This document shows, piece after piece, positions 26,177 through 34,671 of a stretch of DNA of 64,000 nucleotides. The position numbers and the translations under genes were made by a program. The DNA is from Dyella sp. C11. GTDB lineage: Bacteria > Pseudomonadota > Gammaproteobacteria > Xanthomonadales > Rhodanobacteraceae. Numbering within the stretch: the stretch's first letter is position 1; each line of letters opens with the position of its first letter. The notes below the pieces were generated by a model that searched no databases, was not told the DNA's origin, and worked only from the letters and a program-made list of their open reading frames with translations. The stretch covers positions 54,276-118,275 of the forward strand of contig NZ_QAVX01000004.1 in assembly GCF_003121485.1 (NCBI RefSeq), read 5' to 3'.

Positions 26177-27889
26177 ATGTCCAGACCTGATTTTTCCGCC
26201 CTGCTGCGTCGAAGCGATGTGTTCGGGCACCTTGGGGACGAGGCGCTCGCCGCACTGGTTCCTGAACTGCAATGGTTTTCCCTGCCCGGTGGCCGCACGC
26301 TGTTCAAGCGGGGCGACCCGGCGGATGCGCTCTACTTCGTGGTGGCCGGCAGCCTGGGCGTCTTCGACGGGCCGACGCAATGGGTGCGCCTGGTCGCGGC
26401 AGGCGACAGCATCGGCGAAATCGGGCTGATTACCGCCGAACCCCGCAATTTCACCGCGCGGGCCCTGCGTGACAGCGAACTGCTTCGGCTGGACCTTGCG
26501 GCTTACGAAATGCTCACCCAGCGCTATCCGCAGGCGATGCTGGGCGTGGCGCGCGTGGCCATCAACCGCCTGCAGGAGCGCATGCGGGGCGACGAAAGTC
26601 CCGGCATTGCGCGCACGTTCGCGTTGCTTCCGGTGAACGCGGAAGTTCCTGCCCGTTCGCTGGCCATGCAGTTGGCGATGGAGCTGGAGCAGTGGGGCAG
26701 CTGCGTGGTGATCGATGCCGAGCATGGCGCCGGGCGCGGGAGCGACTGGTTTGCCGAACGCGAAGCGCAGGCGCGTTTCATCATCTACCTGGACAGCAAC
26801 GGCGACGACCTGTGGCGCCAGCGCTGTGTGCGGCAGGCCGACGTGCTGCTGCTGCCCACGCTGGCGGCACAGGCGGCGCGCCCGTGGCCGGAAGCCACAC
26901 CCATGCATCCGTCGCGCGCGGGTCATCGACCTCGCCACCTGATCTTGTTGCATCCAGGGCGTCAGCCGGCGCTTGGTTCGGCGCATCGTTGGCGCGCGCA
27001 GTTCAGTGGCGAACTGCAACACCATCACGTGGGTGGTCGCGCTGACATCGCGCGGCTGGCGCGTGTGATCAGCGGCAACGCACGAGGCTTGGTGCTCGCC
27101 GGAGGCGGTGCGCGCGGCGTGGCGCACCTGGGGGCGTTACGCGCGCTCCACGAAGCAGGTCACACGTTTGACGCTGTTGGCGGCACCAGCATCGGCGCGA
27201 TCATTGGCGCCTGCGTGGCAGCGGGCTGGGAGCTGGACACCACCATCGAAACGCTGCGGCGCGCGTTCGTGCAGGGACGTCCCCTGTCCGACTGGACCAT
27301 CCCGGTGGTGGCACTTACGCGGGGCCGACGCGCGGCGTTGATGCTGCGCCGTGCGTTCGGTGCGCTCGATATCGAAGACCTTACGCTGCCTTTCTTCTGC
27401 GTCTCGACCTGCTTGTCGGGCGAAGGCATGACGGTGCATCGCGAAGGTCCGCTGTGGTTGTGGCTGCGCGCGTCGAGCGCCATTCCCGGCGTGCTGCCGC
27501 CGGTGCTTCACCACGGTCGGGTGTTCGTCGACGGTGCACTGGTGGACAACCTGCCGACCGACGTGATGGCTGAAGATGGTCTCGCGCACATCACGGCCAT
27601 CGACATTCGCGCGGAAATTTCCCTGCTCACCACGGCGGAAGAATTTGCCACGCCGCCGTGGTGGCAGTTGATGATGGGACGAAGGGATATCCAGCGACCC
27701 GGCCTGGTTTCCACGCTGGTGCGCGCGGCCATGGTCAACAGCGAAGGGCCGAGCGAGCACCGGCGCGAGCGTGCCGATCTGCTTTTGACGCCGCCGCTGG
27801 AACACATCGGCATGCTGGACTGGAAGGATTGGGAGCGGGCGATGGAAGCGGGATACATCTACACGCGCGATGTATTGGAGAAGTCGTAG
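26177..27889 (+). CDS. cyclic-nucleotide-binding-domain patatin phospholipase (NTE family)
   Basis: The 570-residue product joins a cNMP-binding domain (about residues 15-135, with IGEIGLITAEPRNFTARALRD) to a patatin-like lipase domain (about 290-540). The lipase part has the oxyanion loop GGGARGVAHLGAL, the nucleophile elbow GGTSIGAIIG with Ser, and the catalytic Asp in FVDGALVDNLP. Between them is a linker like a degenerate CobQ/ParA domain with LLHPGRQP. This layout is that of neuropathy-target-esterase-type lysophospholipases. In the cNMP domain the usual PRRAT motif reads PRNFT, so cNMP binding is uncertain. It is a single gene, divergent from prlC. Confidence 0.85.
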   Translation: MSRPDFSALLRRSDVFGHLGDEALAALVPELQWFSLPGGRTLFKRGDPADALYFVVAGSLGVFDGPTQWVRLVAAGDSIGEIGLITAEPRNFTARALRDSELLRLDLAAYEMLTQRYPQAMLGVARVAINRLQERMRGDESPGIARTFALLPVNAEVPARSLAMQLAMELEQWGSCVVIDAEHGAGRGSDWFAEREAQARFIIYLDSNGDDLWRQRCVRQADVLLLPTLAAQAARPWPEATPMHPSRAGHRPRHLILLHPGRQPALGSAHRWRAQFSGELQHHHVGGRADIARLARVISGNARGLVLAGGGARGVAHLGALRALHEAGHTFDAVGGTSIGAIIGACVAAGWELDTTIETLRRAFVQGRPLSDWTIPVVALTRGRRAALMLRRAFGALDIEDLTLPFFCVSTCLSGEGMTVHREGPLWLWLRASSAIPGVLPPVLHHGRVFVDGALVDNLPTDVMAEDGLAHITAIDIRAEISLLTTAEEFATPPWWQLMMGRRDIQRPGLVSTLVRAAMVNSEGPSEHRRERADLLLTPPLEHIGMLDWKDWERAMEAGYIYTRDVLEKS

Positions 27890-27917
27890 CGCAGCGTTCC
27901 ACTGTGAGAGACGCCGT

Positions 27918-28031
27918 TGTGGGAGCGCACCCTGTGCGCGACGCTCGTGCGGCTCGCATCACTCGGATGATGGGATGTCGCGAACAGCCATGCTTTTGCC
28001 CGCCCCGTCGCGCACAGGGTGCGCTCCCACA
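27918..28031. repeat. inverted pair of GTGG-type REP palindromes
   Basis: A forward unit (27918-27942) and a reverse unit (28007-28031) with GTGGGAGCGCACC and GTGCGCGAC arms lie between the patatin gene and the carbonic-anhydrase-like gene. Confidence 0.85.
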
Positions 28032-28128
28032 GGCATCTGTCGCAGGGATACAGGGATCTCCCACCCGGATAAGGTGGCTGAGGCGGCGGCACGCGCGGTA
28101 GGGCCGGTGGAGGCGATACCATGGGCGC

Positions 28129-28665
28129 ATGGATCCTCTACGCAAATACAAGGGCATCTGGCCCACGCTGCATCAGCGCGTCTATGTCGACCCGGCTTCC
28201 ACGGTGATCGGTGCGGTCGAGCTGTTCGACGACGTTTCCATCTGGCCCGGCGCTGTGTTGCGCGGCGACGTGCATTTCATCCGCATCGGCGCGCGCACCA
28301 ACGTGCAGGATGGCGCCGTGGTACATGTCACGCACGACGGTCCGTATTCGCCGGGTGGCCAGCCGACCATCGTGGGCGAGGGTGTCACCATTGGCCACGG
28401 CGCGGTGATCCACGCCTGCACCATCGAGGATTACTGCCTGATCGGCATGCACGCGACCGTGCTGGATGGCGCGGTAGTGAAGAAGCATGGCTTCGTGGGC
28501 GCGGGCAGCCTGATTCCACCCGGCAAGGTGGTGGGCGAGGGCGAGTTGTGGATGGGTAATCCGGCCAGGTTGGTGCGCAAGCTCAACGACAAGCAGATCG
28601 AGCAGCTGCATTACTCGGCGGATCACTACGTGCGCATCAAGGACGAGTATCTGGCGGCGCAGTGA
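28129..28665 (+). CDS. gamma carbonic anhydrase family protein (YrdA type)
   Basis: This 178-residue protein is a left-handed beta helix: hexapeptide repeats run from about residue 30 to 130 (SIWPGAVLRGDV, IGARTNVQDGAVVHV, VTIGHGAVIHACTI). The zinc-binding histidines appear in HVTHDG, GHGAVIHA and the block after it, as in gamma-class carbonic anhydrases and the YrdA/PaaY group. The enzyme activity of this branch is often weak or absent. The stop overlaps the start of the next gene by four bases, so the two are coupled. Confidence 0.87.
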   Translation: MDPLRKYKGIWPTLHQRVYVDPASTVIGAVELFDDVSIWPGAVLRGDVHFIRIGARTNVQDGAVVHVTHDGPYSPGGQPTIVGEGVTIGHGAVIHACTIEDYCLIGMHATVLDGAVVKKHGFVGAGSLIPPGKVVGEGELWMGNPARLVRKLNDKQIEQLHYSADHYVRIKDEYLAAQ

Positions 28666-28994
28666 CGACACCGCGTCGCGTACTGTTCCTCTGCAGCCGG
28701 CACCGGCTGCGCAGCCCGAGGGCAGCCGCCGTGTTCGGAGCGTGGCCACATCTGGAGGTCGACTCGGCCGGATTGGCCGATGACGCGGAAACTTTGCTTT
28801 CCGCCGATCAGCTTGAGTGGGCGGATCTGATCATCGTCATGGAATCGGCTCACCGCCGACGTTTGCAGTCGCGCCATGGCAGGCAACTGCGCGGCAAGCG
28901 CGTTGTCTGCCTGGACATTCCTGATCGCTATGACTTCATGCAGCCCGCACTGGTGGAGCTGCTCTTGAAGAAAGCCGGCCCTTTATTGCGCTGA
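28662..28994 (+). CDS. low-molecular-weight protein tyrosine phosphatase-like protein
   Basis: The 110-residue protein starts at a GTG that overlaps the previous stop (GTGA). It has a phosphatase loop FLCSRHRLRSPRA near residue 8, which fits C-x5-R-S, and a later PDRYDFMQP that supplies the general-acid Asp of the D-R-Y-D type. The substrate may be a phosphotyrosine protein or a small phosphomolecule. It is shorter than standard LMW-PTPs (about 150) and belongs to a compact subfamily found beside YrdA-like genes in several proteobacteria. Confidence 0.75.
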   Translation: MTTPRRVLFLCSRHRLRSPRAAAVFGAWPHLEVDSAGLADDAETLLSADQLEWADLIIVMESAHRRRLQSRHGRQLRGKRVVCLDIPDRYDFMQPALVELLLKKAGPLLR

Positions 28995-28998
28995 CGCC

Positions 28999-29547
28999 TT
29001 ACAGCATCGACCCATTGCCCGCCGACTGCTGCGCCTGCATCGCCGCCGCGCGCGCTTCGTCCTGACGGATCTGGATCTGACGCTGTGCGTCCAGCTTGCC
29101 GCCCAGCAGCGACAGGATGTAGTTGGTGCTGTCGAACTCGCGCAGCAGCGACAGTTCGCGCTGGGCTTCGTCGAGGTTGTTATCGTTGATGGCGCGTTCC
29201 ACGTCGGCCGTGGCGGACGGAAGTGCATCGTGCAGTTCGTCCGTGGCGATCTTGTTCTGCGGATCGAGCTGCAGCACGCTGAGGTAGAACTCGTACGCGT
29301 TGCTGCCGGCCGGTGCCACCAGGCGCTTTTCCGCCACGGCTGTCTTGGCCAGGCCAAGCATGATGCCCACGCCGCTGTCGTCACCGCCTGAGGACGAGGC
29401 CGAAGCGACGTCCGTGGAGCTGCTACCGGCGGCCGTCGACGAACCCTTCGACCAGAAGAAGACACCGCCGCCGATGGCGACAAGCACGATCACGGAAACG
29501 GCGATAAGCACGCGCTGGCGTGAGGCGGGGGATTCGAAACGTGACAT
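28999..29547 (-). CDS. TonB-related protein lacking the TonB C-terminal domain
   Basis: This 182-residue protein has one N-terminal transmembrane helix (RVLIAVSVIVLVAIGGGVFFW) and a periplasmic helical region. That region is clearly homologous to the middle of the TonB protein encoded at 30033-31082: both have RLxAPAGxNAxEFYLxVLxxxPxNKxAxDxL and a following LxLLxxxxxxNYxxxLLxxKLxAQR block. It then stops, without the proline-rich spacer and C-terminal TonB domain. It could compete for or partner ExbBD or the neighbouring TonB. It is the last gene of the tonB-lipoprotein cluster. Confidence 0.7.
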   Translation of the reverse strand: MSRFESPASRQRVLIAVSVIVLVAIGGGVFFWSKGSSTAAGSSSTDVASASSSGGDDSGVGIMLGLAKTAVAEKRLVAPAGSNAYEFYLSVLQLDPQNKIATDELHDALPSATADVERAINDNNLDEAQRELSLLREFDSTNYILSLLGGKLDAQRQIQIRQDEARAAAMQAQQSAGNGSML

Positions 29548-29683
29548 GGCGGCGCTGCATTGAGGTCACCCGCGCGCAGGATCGACTGCCTTCAGGCGTC
29601 CCGGCGGAACCCTGTCACATTATCGTTACATCATGTCAGCGATGTGACTCACCAAACTCACGGACGCCTGGACGTCCGCTCGC

Positions 29684-29974
29684 TCAGCTGAAGTGTCCGC
29701 CGGTGATGCGGCCGTCCTTGTCCAGCTCCGGATAGTAACGGCTGTTGTTGGTGCGAAATTCCAGCGTGGTGATGCTACCCGGCATCACCAGCAGCACATC
29801 GGGATACGCCGCACGGAATTGCTCAGGCGTCGGATGCGTGGCGATGAAAGCATCAAAGGCTTTCATGTCGGTGACGTAGCCATGCACGGGCGATGGCGCG
29901 GTCGGTGCGGATGCCTGACATCCGCCCACGGCCATGGCGACGGCAAGAACAGCGGGGGCGACGAAGCGCAGCAT
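29684..29974 (-). CDS. small lipoprotein, paralogue of the LptM-like protein C-terminal domain
   Basis: This 96-residue protein has a lipoprotein signal peptide (LAVAMAVGGC, cysteine at about 19) followed by a Thr/Ala/Pro linker and a compact domain. The domain, from VHGYVTD to ITGGHF, is about 70% identical (49 of 70) to the C-terminal part of the protein at 38422-38817. Conserved features are ATHPT-x2-QFRAAYPDVLLV, RTNNSRY and ITGG. No function is known. The ATG at 29974 was chosen because it opens the signal peptide; the longer frame is a shadow. It lies 58 bases downstream of tonB. Confidence 0.8.
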   Translation of the reverse strand: MLRFVAPAVLAVAMAVGGCQASAPTAPSPVHGYVTDMKAFDAFIATHPTPEQFRAAYPDVLLVMPGSITTLEFRTNNSRYYPELDKDGRITGGHFS

Positions 29975-30032
29975 GGCGTATCTCCCTGAGGTGCCGGCTG
30001 CGATTATGCGCGTGCGCCCGTGCAGGCCGTCG

Positions 30033-31082
30033 TCACAGTCGGAATTCGATGCGCTGACGCATCGGCAAAGCCACCGGCTTGCCATCCTGCGTGCCCGGTG
30101 CGAATTGCCAACGTGCGACAGCACTGAGCGCGGCACGGTCGAAGACGTACTTCGGGTCCGCATCGGCGACGGCGACGCTGGAGACCGTGCCATCGGGCTG
30201 CACGACGAAGGTCACATCCACCCAGCCCTGGCGTCGCGTGCGCTTGGCGTCCGGCGGATAGGTTGGCTCCACGCGGCGCGTCAGCACCGGCACGCTCGTG
30301 CCGTTGGCATCGGCCAGCGGGGTGGTGACGGTCGGCGTGCGCGCGTGAACCGCTGCGCGCGGGGCGGCTTCGATCTTCGTGGATTCGACGTTCAACTGAG
30401 CAATCGCGCGTTCGTTGGAGGTCACCGCCGGCTTGGAAGGCGCCGCGGGTGCCGGTGCGGGTGTGACTGGCGGCGCAGGCGTCGGCGTCGCCACCACGAC
30501 GGGTGCCGCCGGCGCGGGAGCCGGGCTCTTGCTGGTGGAAGACGGGGACGGCTCGCGGCGATTCGCCTGCTGCTGGGCTTGTTGCGCCTGCTGGGCAACC
30601 GCCGCCCTCTGCGCCTGCAGCTTGGCTTGCAGCAAGGTGACGGTGTAGTTCTGCGGATCGGCGCGCGTGAGCAGATCGATCTGGCGCTGCGCCTCGGCGT
30701 CGTCACCCGTGTCGATGGTCTGTTCGGCGGCGTGGGCGGCGAAGGGGAACACTTCGCGCAGCGCATCCTGCGCCACGCGGTTGCCCGGTTCGCGCTTGAG
30801 CACCGCCAGGTAGAACTCGATGGCGTTGTTGCCGGCGGGCGCCAGCAGCCGTTGCGCGGCCATGGCATCGCGGGCGTGCTGGAGCAGATCGTCGGTGCCA
30901 AGGCCTGCGCGCATCACCGGGCCGGCGGCGGCCACCGTGGCCTGCTTCGGCTGGTCGGCGTCGTCGTTCTGTTTGATCTGCCGATAGATCAACCCACCCG
31001 CCGCGGCGATGAGCACGATCAGGATGAGCAGGCTGTAGCGGGCAATACCTAGGGCACAACGACGCGACGAAGCGGGATGCAT
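30033..31082 (-). CDS. energy transducer TonB family protein
   Basis: TonB proteins carry energy from ExbBD to outer-membrane transporters. The 349-residue product has a single transmembrane helix (YSLLILIVLIAAAGGLIY), then a helical region shared with the protein at 28999, a long proline/alanine-rich spacer (about residues 180-260), and a C-terminal TonB domain (VEPTYPPDAKRTRRQGWVDV, then LSAVARWQFAPGTQDG). The ATG at 31082 was preferred over a GTG three codons upstream. There is no exbB nearby in the window; its partner could be the system expected past gyrB. The helical insert between membrane and spacer is atypical. Confidence 0.85.
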   Translation of the reverse strand: MHPASSRRCALGIARYSLLILIVLIAAAGGLIYRQIKQNDDADQPKQATVAAAGPVMRAGLGTDDLLQHARDAMAAQRLLAPAGNNAIEFYLAVLKREPGNRVAQDALREVFPFAAHAAEQTIDTGDDAEAQRQIDLLTRADPQNYTVTLLQAKLQAQRAAVAQQAQQAQQQANRREPSPSSTSKSPAPAPAAPVVVATPTPAPPVTPAPAPAAPSKPAVTSNERAIAQLNVESTKIEAAPRAAVHARTPTVTTPLADANGTSVPVLTRRVEPTYPPDAKRTRRQGWVDVTFVVQPDGTVSSVAVADADPKYVFDRAALSAVARWQFAPGTQDGKPVALPMRQRIEFRL

Positions 31083-31179
31083 GGGCCACACATGGACGAT
31101 GAAAGCCGGCGCGCCGGCAGGGCGCGCAAGCTTAGAGGCGTCATGTTGCGGGGATGTTGCCCCGCATCACGAGACGTGA

Positions 31180-31224
31180 CGCAGTTCACACGTCGGTTGC
31201 GCGCCACCCGACGCGTGAACTGCG
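31180..31224. terminator. 18-bp stem, likely hairpin end of the PNGase A gene
   Basis: The arms 31180-31197 and 31207-31224 (CGCAGTTCACACGTCGGT and its near-complement) match at 16 of 18 positions around a nine-base loop. It lies 11 bases past the PNGase A stop on the minus strand, before tonB. No clear T run follows, so it may be a processing or attenuation structure instead of a simple terminator. Confidence 0.6.
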
Positions 31225-31234
31225 AAGGCCGTCA

Positions 31235-33001
31235 TCAGCGACCGGGCAGCAGGCTGCTGTCCGGCGAACCATCGGGATGGGCGAACCAGGACACGCGGTT
31301 GGTGCCGTCCGGACAACCCTTGCCTGAGTTGGTGCTCGTCACCGCGCCGGCCTGGGTGGCGAGCGACGCGCGGTAGCAACTGCCCAACGTGTCGTGGAAG
31401 ACAAAGGCCTGCGCGCTTTGCTGGCCATTGTGGCTGGTCAGGTTCCCGCTGGCATCGAACACCAGCGCGTCCTGCGTGTCGATGGTGTTGTCCACGCTCG
31501 CGCCGTACACGGTCAAGCCAAGCAATCGGAGTTCGTCGTGCTGGCGATAACCCTGGTGCACGGTGGACGCCGCGCTGGTGCTGCCGTCACTCGCCAGTTG
31601 CTGGTTGTAGTCCAGCGAGAAAGGATAGTTGAAGTGCTCGTGCCGCTCCGCGGTGAGGAAATTGCCGAGACGGCTCTGGCTGGTGGTGTCGGTCCAGGTG
31701 CGCTGTGCCGTCTGCTGGCGATACGTGCTGCTGTTGATGGTGAAGGTCTGCGTATCGTCGAAACCGGTGTTCTGCGTCACCGTGCTGGTGATGCGGCCGT
31801 GCGAGGTGTTGGCATAACCCTCGATCACGAAGTGGCGATCAATCCGGGTGGTGATGTCGCCCGACAGATTGCCGCTGCTGTCCGTCACCAGCGTGTTGCC
31901 GATGGTGGGTGTCGGCGCCTGGCCCGTGAGCGTGTTGCGGGTGATCGCACCGGTCACCTTTTTCGCCTGTGCGTCGCGATAGATAAGCAGGGCGGCAGTC
32001 GCGGCGAAGTAACCATTGGCCCCTGCCACCTGCACGGCCACCTCATGCGGCTTGCCGTCGCTGAGCTGGCCGGCGAACGGTGTCAGGTCCACGCGGTAGG
32101 GCAGGAAATTCAACGTCTGCACGCCGGGCGTGGGGCGCCACATGTACGGATCGATGCCGCCGGTATAGACCCACGGATACACCGGCGCCACGCCGGCGGG
32201 CTGGCCATCGATGCTGATCTCCGCCTCGCGGAAATTGCCGCCGCCGCATTCGTCGGTTTCGGCGGCGTAGGCGTCGGGCACGCAGGTGTACCAGAACTCA
32301 TCGCCGCTCTGGCTTTGGGTGAACACGTCGAGATACGCGCGTTCCACATTGGTCGGCAAGGTGAGCGTGCGTGCCAGCTTGTCGGTCGACGTGTTGAGCG
32401 TTGCGGTGCTGCCAATGGGGTCGCTGCCCAACGCATACACCGCATCCGGCGCGTCGGCCGCGCGGGCGCGTGCAGAAGCGGGGTAGAACAGCAATCGGGC
32501 GGTGCCGTGGATCACGCCGGTGTAGGTGCTGTCCACCAGGTTGCCGATGATCGCCTGACCCTGCCCCGCACTGCGCAGCAACGCGGCGTAGTCGGTGAGG
32601 TCGCGCTCCACATGCCACGCGGGCGACACCGTCGCCGACGGTTCCTGCGTGGTGCCGAAATAGAGATTCACGCCACCCAGCCATAGCGTGGCCGTGCGGT
32701 CGTACTGGCGGCCAGCGGTCACGGAGAAATCCGCTTCCAGCACCACCTTCGACCATGCGCCGCTGCATGACGTGGGCGGTGCGTAGCTGTACGGGCGGGC
32801 GTTGAAGTCGTCGAAAGTGACGTTGGTGAACAACGTGACCACGCAGGGCTGGCCCGGCGGGCGCGGCACCGTGGGATCGGCCGTGGCCACATTGGTCGAA
32901 CCTACGACCGGATCGGCCAGCGCGTGCGTGGCAAAGCCACCCGCCAACGTCGCCGCCAGCACGAAAACCGCCGGATGGCGGAACAAACCCCCAGGCACCA
33001 T
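31235..33001 (-). CDS. secreted peptide-N-glycosidase A (PNGase A) homologue
   Basis: PNGase A enzymes release N-glycans from glycopeptides; they are known mainly from plants and fungi, with bacterial members in plant-associated genera. The 588-residue product has a signal peptide (FVLAATLAGGFATHALA). Its N-terminal half has the family core: FTNVTFDDFNARPYSYAPPT, SGAWSKVVLEADFSV, GRQYDRTATLWLGGVNLYFG and TVSPAWHVERDLTDYAALL. The C-terminal part is Thr/Ser-rich. The start at 33001 opens the signal peptide. Substrate, activity and role (for example acting on plant or fungal glycoproteins) are inferred from family only. Confidence 0.85.
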   Translation of the reverse strand: MVPGGLFRHPAVFVLAATLAGGFATHALADPVVGSTNVATADPTVPRPPGQPCVVTLFTNVTFDDFNARPYSYAPPTSCSGAWSKVVLEADFSVTAGRQYDRTATLWLGGVNLYFGTTQEPSATVSPAWHVERDLTDYAALLRSAGQGQAIIGNLVDSTYTGVIHGTARLLFYPASARARAADAPDAVYALGSDPIGSTATLNTSTDKLARTLTLPTNVERAYLDVFTQSQSGDEFWYTCVPDAYAAETDECGGGNFREAEISIDGQPAGVAPVYPWVYTGGIDPYMWRPTPGVQTLNFLPYRVDLTPFAGQLSDGKPHEVAVQVAGANGYFAATAALLIYRDAQAKKVTGAITRNTLTGQAPTPTIGNTLVTDSSGNLSGDITTRIDRHFVIEGYANTSHGRITSTVTQNTGFDDTQTFTINSSTYRQQTAQRTWTDTTSQSRLGNFLTAERHEHFNYPFSLDYNQQLASDGSTSAASTVHQGYRQHDELRLLGLTVYGASVDNTIDTQDALVFDASGNLTSHNGQQSAQAFVFHDTLGSCYRASLATQAGAVTSTNSGKGCPDGTNRVSWFAHPDGSPDSSLLPGR

Positions 33002-33129
33002 GACGTCTCTCCCCGCAACGTGCCCCCTGCGCCGGGCACGCTAGCACGCGGGTATGTGCGCCAGACGTCTATACGTCCACAGTCCGCCCATGCAGGTTCT
33101 TGCGACGGGTCAGCAAGGTGAAGGCTTCG

Positions 33130-33420
33130 TCAGCCTGAACGCGTCGCGGCTTCCAGGGCGCCGAGATAAGCCAACGCGTGCTCACGCGAATCGCCACACA
33201 TGGCCGCCTCGGGTCGAAGACCGGAACACACGGCGGGGCGCTCCGGCCGGCCGAAGATCGCGCAGCGGTTGTCGTCGGTCAGCTGCGCGCAGCGCACGCC
33301 GGCCGGCTTGCCATGGGGCATGCCCGGAATGGGCGAGGAAATGGACGGCGCGATGCAGCAGGCACCGCAACCTGCCCGGCAACTCGGCGCATTCGCCGCG
33401 GGTGCCGGGCGCTGCATCAT
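33130..33420 (-). CDS. YkgJ family cysteine-cluster protein
   Basis: The 96-residue protein has the YkgJ cysteine pattern: [18 protein letters not shown] near residue 14, then [25 protein letters not shown] and a final MCG. The cysteines probably bind zinc or an iron-sulphur cluster. YkgJ proteins are widespread and uncharacterised. It follows aroE on the same strand after seven bases, so it is likely in the aroE operon. Confidence 0.85.
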   Translation of the reverse strand: MMQRPAPAANAPSCRAGCGACCIAPSISSPIPGMPHGKPAGVRCAQLTDDNRCAIFGRPERPAVCSGLRPEAAMCGDSREHALAYLGALEAATRSG

Positions 33421-33427
33421 CGTTTGC

Positions 33428-34258
33428 TCAACCGAACTGCTTGCGCAGTTCGACGTAGACCGGATCGGTGTCGGGACGCTTGCCGTGCCACACCTCGAAG
33501 CTGTCTGCCGCGGTTTCGATCAGCATGCCCAGGCCGTCGAAGGCATAGCGCGCACCGGCCGTGCGGGCCCAGGCGAGGAAGCCGGTGGCGGCGACGCCAT
33601 AGGAAAGGTCATAGCAAAGCGCACGGTTGCCCACGATGGCGAACGGCAGGTCCAGCGACTTGCCCAGCACGCCGGCCGAGGTGGCATTCACGATCAGGTC
33701 GAAGGCACCCAGATCGGCCAGGTCTTCCCAATAGCGCGTATGCGCGCGCGCCGGTTCGCCGATGTCGTCGGCCAGGACGTCGGCGGTTTCCGGCGTGCGG
33801 TTGACGATGGTGAGCGTGTGCACGCCGGCGTCGAGCAGGTTCCACGCCACGCCGCGCGCTGCGCCGCCGGCACCCAGCAGCAGGGCGGTGTGACCGCGCA
33901 AGTCCACGCTGTGGCGCTCGGTCACGTCGCGAACCAGGCCGCTGCCATCGGTGTTGTGCGCGGCAAGCCGGCCACCGGCGAGCGGGGTGAGGACGTTGGC
34001 CGTGCCCGCACGCGTCGCCGCTTCCGTACGCTCATCGGCCATGGCAAATGCCGTTGCCTTGTGCGGCAAGGTCACGTTGGCACCACGACCACCGTTGGCG
34101 AAGAACGCGCGCACGGAGGCTTCGACATCCGCCGGTGCCGCGTCGATGGTGCGGTACTCCAGCTCGATCCCGAACTGTCGCGCGAACATCTGGTGGATCT
34201 GCGGCGACAGCGAATGGCTGATGGGATGGCCGAACACCGCGAACTGACCTGCACTCAT
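33428..34258 (-). CDS. aroE: shikimate dehydrogenase
   Basis: AroE reduces 3-dehydroshikimate to shikimate with NADPH. The 276-residue product has the substrate-binding [15 protein letters not shown] near residue 9, [15 protein letters not shown] with the catalytic Lys, the glycine motif [14 protein letters not shown] near 128, and [13 protein letters not shown], which includes the NADP-determining NRT. YDLSYG and [14 protein letters not shown] complete the signature. The ATG at 34258 is the family start; the upstream extension is not credible. It leads a two-gene operon with ykgJ-like. Confidence 0.96.
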   Translation of the reverse strand: MSAGQFAVFGHPISHSLSPQIHQMFARQFGIELEYRTIDAAPADVEASVRAFFANGGRGANVTLPHKATAFAMADERTEAATRAGTANVLTPLAGGRLAAHNTDGSGLVRDVTERHSVDLRGHTALLLGAGGAARGVAWNLLDAGVHTLTIVNRTPETADVLADDIGEPARAHTRYWEDLADLGAFDLIVNATSAGVLGKSLDLPFAIVGNRALCYDLSYGVAATGFLAWARTAGARYAFDGLGMLIETAADSFEVWHGKRPDTDPVYVELRKQFG

Positions 34259-34413
34259 GCGCGCTCCTGATGAAAGTCGATGCCGCCCATAGGCGGTTCC
34301 CGGCTCGGCCGGGCCGCCCATTTTAGCGCCGGAAGCCGCGCCAGTTCTGCCATCGCAGGTTTTGAGATCCGCCAGGGGCACGCTTTGCCCACACCCGACG
34401 ACGGATCACCTCC

Positions 34414-34671
34414 ATGCGCCAGACCACCCGCCTCGCCCATCACGAACGCCTGCTTGGCGCCGCTTTGTTGTGGTTGCTGGGCGGCGCCGCGCTGCTGCTG
34501 ACCACCCTGGTGCCCGCACACACGGACGCCCTGGGCTGGACGCCGGCGTTCTGGCTGGTCGGTGCACCGCTGGTGATCCTGCTGGCGCTGGAACCGTCGC
34601 TGCCACGTCAGCTGCTCGCGCTGCTGCGCCGCCCGCGCCGTCGCAGCGCCGCGCAGCTGATCTGGAACTGA
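34414..34671 (+). CDS. small two-helix membrane protein, uncharacterised
   Basis: This 85-residue protein has two hydrophobic helices (LLGAALLWLLGGAALLLTTLV and ALGWTPAFWLVGAPLVILLAL) with a short loop, and a basic C-terminal tail (RRPRRRSAAQLIWN). It resembles small membrane proteins annotated as hypothetical in Xanthomonadales. No ribosome binding site is obvious before the ATG, which lowers confidence. A 447-base gap with REP elements follows. Confidence 0.55.
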   Translation: MRQTTRLAHHERLLGAALLWLLGGAALLLTTLVPAHTDALGWTPAFWLVGAPLVILLALEPSLPRQLLALLRRPRRRSAAQLIWN

